Positions 62,699 through 64,000 of a DNA stretch of 64,000 bases are shown here, piece after piece (positions within the stretch are counted from its first letter, which is position 1; each line of letters starts with the position of its first letter). Both the position numbers and the translations under genes were made by a program. The notes beneath the pieces were generated by a model. It saw only the letters and a program-made list of their open reading frames with translations, made no database searches and was not told where the DNA came from. This stretch comes from Cupriavidus sp. D384 (GTDB lineage: Bacteria > Pseudomonadota > Gammaproteobacteria > Burkholderiales > Burkholderiaceae). The DNA is taken from positions 287,145 to 351,144 of the forward strand of contig NZ_BBQI01000009.1 in NCBI RefSeq assembly GCF_001652915.1. Reading direction: 5' to 3'.

Positions 62699-63616
62699 TT
62701 AGTCCAGCGCGATATCGCCGTACCAGGCTTCGGCGCGGCTCTTGGTGTTATCGGTATCGGTCATCAGGCCAACCGCCAGGATCTTCCCCGGATCAGTGCC
62801 GAACGCCTTGCGATAGTCGGCACGCAGATCGCGCTCGTGGCATCGCCATTCGTTGGTATGGCGCGTGCCCGAATCCACGATGATCATGCGAACGCGGTCA
62901 GTGTGAGGATTGTTCAGTACGCTGCCTACCGGGCGCTTGCCGCCCCAGATGTACATCAGCGTGGCGTACGGCATTTCCCGACCTGTGGTGATGCGCGCCA
63001 TTTCGTACATCAGCTGGTCTTTCAGCGACAACGTGTTGCGATCGCCGTCGAACGCCACGAAAATCCGCAGCGGGGCATCCTCCCGATGGCCCACCGCGTT
63101 ATCCGCGACACGAATCACATCGCGCGTCCTCCACATCCACCGCAGCGTCCCGGGATCGCGCTGCGTCAGCGGGACATACAGGCCAGAAGCAGAACCATCC
63201 GCCTCGGCATGCAGCACCGTGCGCTGGTCGACTTCGGTCAGCGAATATCGTGTGGGCGTCTTGTTGCGATTGACCTTCCAGGGTTGCCAGCCGGTCGGGA
63301 CCGTACTGGGAGCGGAAGATGCGGAGAACAGCGGCAAGTCTGCCAGCAACGGCAACGACGCAGCATCGGCTTCCGCCTCGCCGTCGCCACCGGACTCTGC
63401 TTCGGCGGCATTCGCCGCGCGATTGGCGAGCTCCAGCTGATCGACTGGCAGGCTCCGAACAGCAGCCTTCAGCAGGCCTTTTTCCGCGAACATCGCGCAA
63501 TTTCCGTCTGAAACGGCTGCCAACTTTGATGGATCGGTCGGTGCGACCGTTGAAGATGCACATCCGGCGAGCACGAACGCGCTCACCACACAAGCCAGTG
63601 CTGGCCGAAACTTCAT
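62699..63616 (-). CDS. DUF3047 family lipoprotein
   Basis: A 305-residue (start at 63616; 307 if the ATG at 63622 is used) predicted lipoprotein. The signal ends in lipobox LAGC. A low-complexity Ala/Glu-rich stretch follows (NAAEAESGGDGEAEADAA), then the DUF3047 domain (about 100-305), with the motif LRWMWRTRDVIRVAD and the conserved IWGGKRPVGS. The function is unknown; DUF3047 proteins are predicted periplasmic beta-sandwich proteins. It converges on the DUF2891 gene with a 35-base gap and no clear terminator. Confidence 0.82.
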   Translation of the reverse strand: MKFRPALACVVSAFVLAGCASSTVAPTDPSKLAAVSDGNCAMFAEKGLLKAAVRSLPVDQLELANRAANAAEAESGGDGEAEADAASLPLLADLPLFSASSAPSTVPTGWQPWKVNRNKTPTRYSLTEVDQRTVLHAEADGSASGLYVPLTQRDPGTLRWMWRTRDVIRVADNAVGHREDAPLRIFVAFDGDRNTLSLKDQLMYEMARITTGREMPYATLMYIWGGKRPVGSVLNNPHTDRVRMIIVDSGTRHTNEWRCHERDLRADYRKAFGTDPGKILAVGLMTDTDNTKSRAEAWYGDIALD

Positions 63617-63956
63617 GGCCACGATAACCCCCTGGACCCTGATACCTGATACTTACCCGTTCGTCGAAATCCCAACATCCTGGCTATTCGGTGCCGAGGA
63701 TGGGTATTGCTGACTGCTTCGTGCTGAATTTTTCAGCGCTTGGGGCAGACCATATCAGATGCACGGAGTACCCGGAATGCTCGGGTACCCTGAATACAAC
63801 AGCCAACATGACGGGCTGTGCTTTTCGAACTTGTTCTATGGACAGGGCGCGCGCAGCCCGGCCTTTGCACCGGGGCAGGAAGGGAGATGGAACGGAAACG
63901 GCGACGGCCTTTTCGCCATCCCAGCGCGCGATCGCATTTCATGCGCGCCAAAGCAA
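63617..63956. other. Non-coding stretch at the right edge
   Basis: About 340 bases without a convincing gene. It contains a small hairpin (GTACCCG/CGGGTAC, 63769-63789) and the palindrome GCTGAATTTTTCAGC (63724-63738). The upstream region of the DUF3047 gene should lie here; no clear promoter was found. Confidence 0.5.
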
Positions 63957-63984
63957 AACCCCCAAGCTTTTGGGCTTGGGGGTT
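63951..63984 (-). terminator. Intrinsic terminator of a minus-strand gene outside the window
   Basis: A perfect 11-bp stem AACCCCCAAGC/GCTTGGGGGTT with a six-base loop (63957-63984). Reading the minus strand, the stem is followed by T-rich TTTTGCTTT. Hence a gene beyond the right edge ends here. Confidence 0.75.
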
Positions 63985-64000
63985 CTGGGTATAAGAGCCT

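Noticed and set aside
63733..63951. A 72-codon minus-strand frame at the right edge
   Set aside because: Arg/Pro-rich, no ribosome site, and it begins within a few bases of the terminator hairpin.

Overview
The window is high-GC DNA from a betaproteobacterium of the Burkholderiaceae, most likely Cupriavidus or a close Ralstonia-type relative. The evidence is the protein sequences (RppH tail, MraZ, LpxC, GBP-type porin, a Bug-type tricarboxylate-transporter receptor, Coq7), the complete division and cell-wall (dcw) cluster, and the gene order rplU-rpmA-obg-proB, pilBCD-coaE-zapD-yacG and secA-M23-dciA-lpxC. Most of the window is housekeeping chromosome. I see no insertion sequence, prophage, CRISPR array, replication origin or rRNA.

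Layout. 1-846: the end of rppH and an overlapping lipoprotein gene. 861-4158: the minus-strand ribosomal unit rplU-rpmA, then obg-proB behind an intrinsic terminator. 4229-5632: a possible 32-residue membrane peptide, ispB and tRNA-Pro(CGG). 5961-11924: type IV pilus assembly genes pilB-pilC-pilD, then coaE, zapD and yacG. 11965-14601: a MutT-type Nudix enzyme, a DUF815 ATPase and argJ. 14739-19329: secA, an M23 peptidase and divergent dciA. 19330-21539: an M20 amidohydrolase plus an integral membrane protein that look like a two-gene insertion into this housekeeping block. 21568-23146: lpxC and a peroxiredoxin. 23545-41241: the full dcw cluster on the minus strand, from the mraZ promoter through rsmH, ftsL, ftsI, murE, murF, mraY, murD, ftsW, murG, murC, ddlB, ftsQ and ftsA to ftsZ. 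41603-46001: coq7, a porin, a Bug receptor and a MarR-lipoprotein pair. 46026-51867: fadD, a TetR regulator, a lipoprotein aminopeptidase and a molybdopterin oxidoreductase. 52181-54026: a branched-chain-type ABC receptor and a secreted protein with an internal duplication. 54240-62663: a dppABCDF-type peptide ABC transporter diverging from an M20 hydrolase and a DUF2891 gene. 62699-63616: a DUF3047 lipoprotein. The right edge holds a terminator that belongs to a gene outside the window.

How the genes work together. The dcw genes make UDP-MurNAc-pentapeptide and lipid II (murE, murF, mraY, murD, murG, murC, ddlB) and build the septum (ftsL, ftsI, ftsW, ftsQ, ftsA, ftsZ), with ZapD encoded about 12 kb away. 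Many of them overlap by ATGA, so they are translationally coupled. The dpp transporter and the adjacent M20 hydrolase plausibly form a peptide or N-acyl-amino-acid uptake and cleavage unit.

I did not find a clearly novel defence, mobile or biosynthetic system. The observations most worth a second look are: an exact 10-bp-periodic array of four GTG(T/G) boxes overlapping the -10 of the dcw promoter; a block inside rsmH with foreign-looking codon usage; the palindrome-flanked M20/membrane-protein cassette; two candidate leaderless genes; a basic insertion in MurD; and a duplicated-domain secreted protein.
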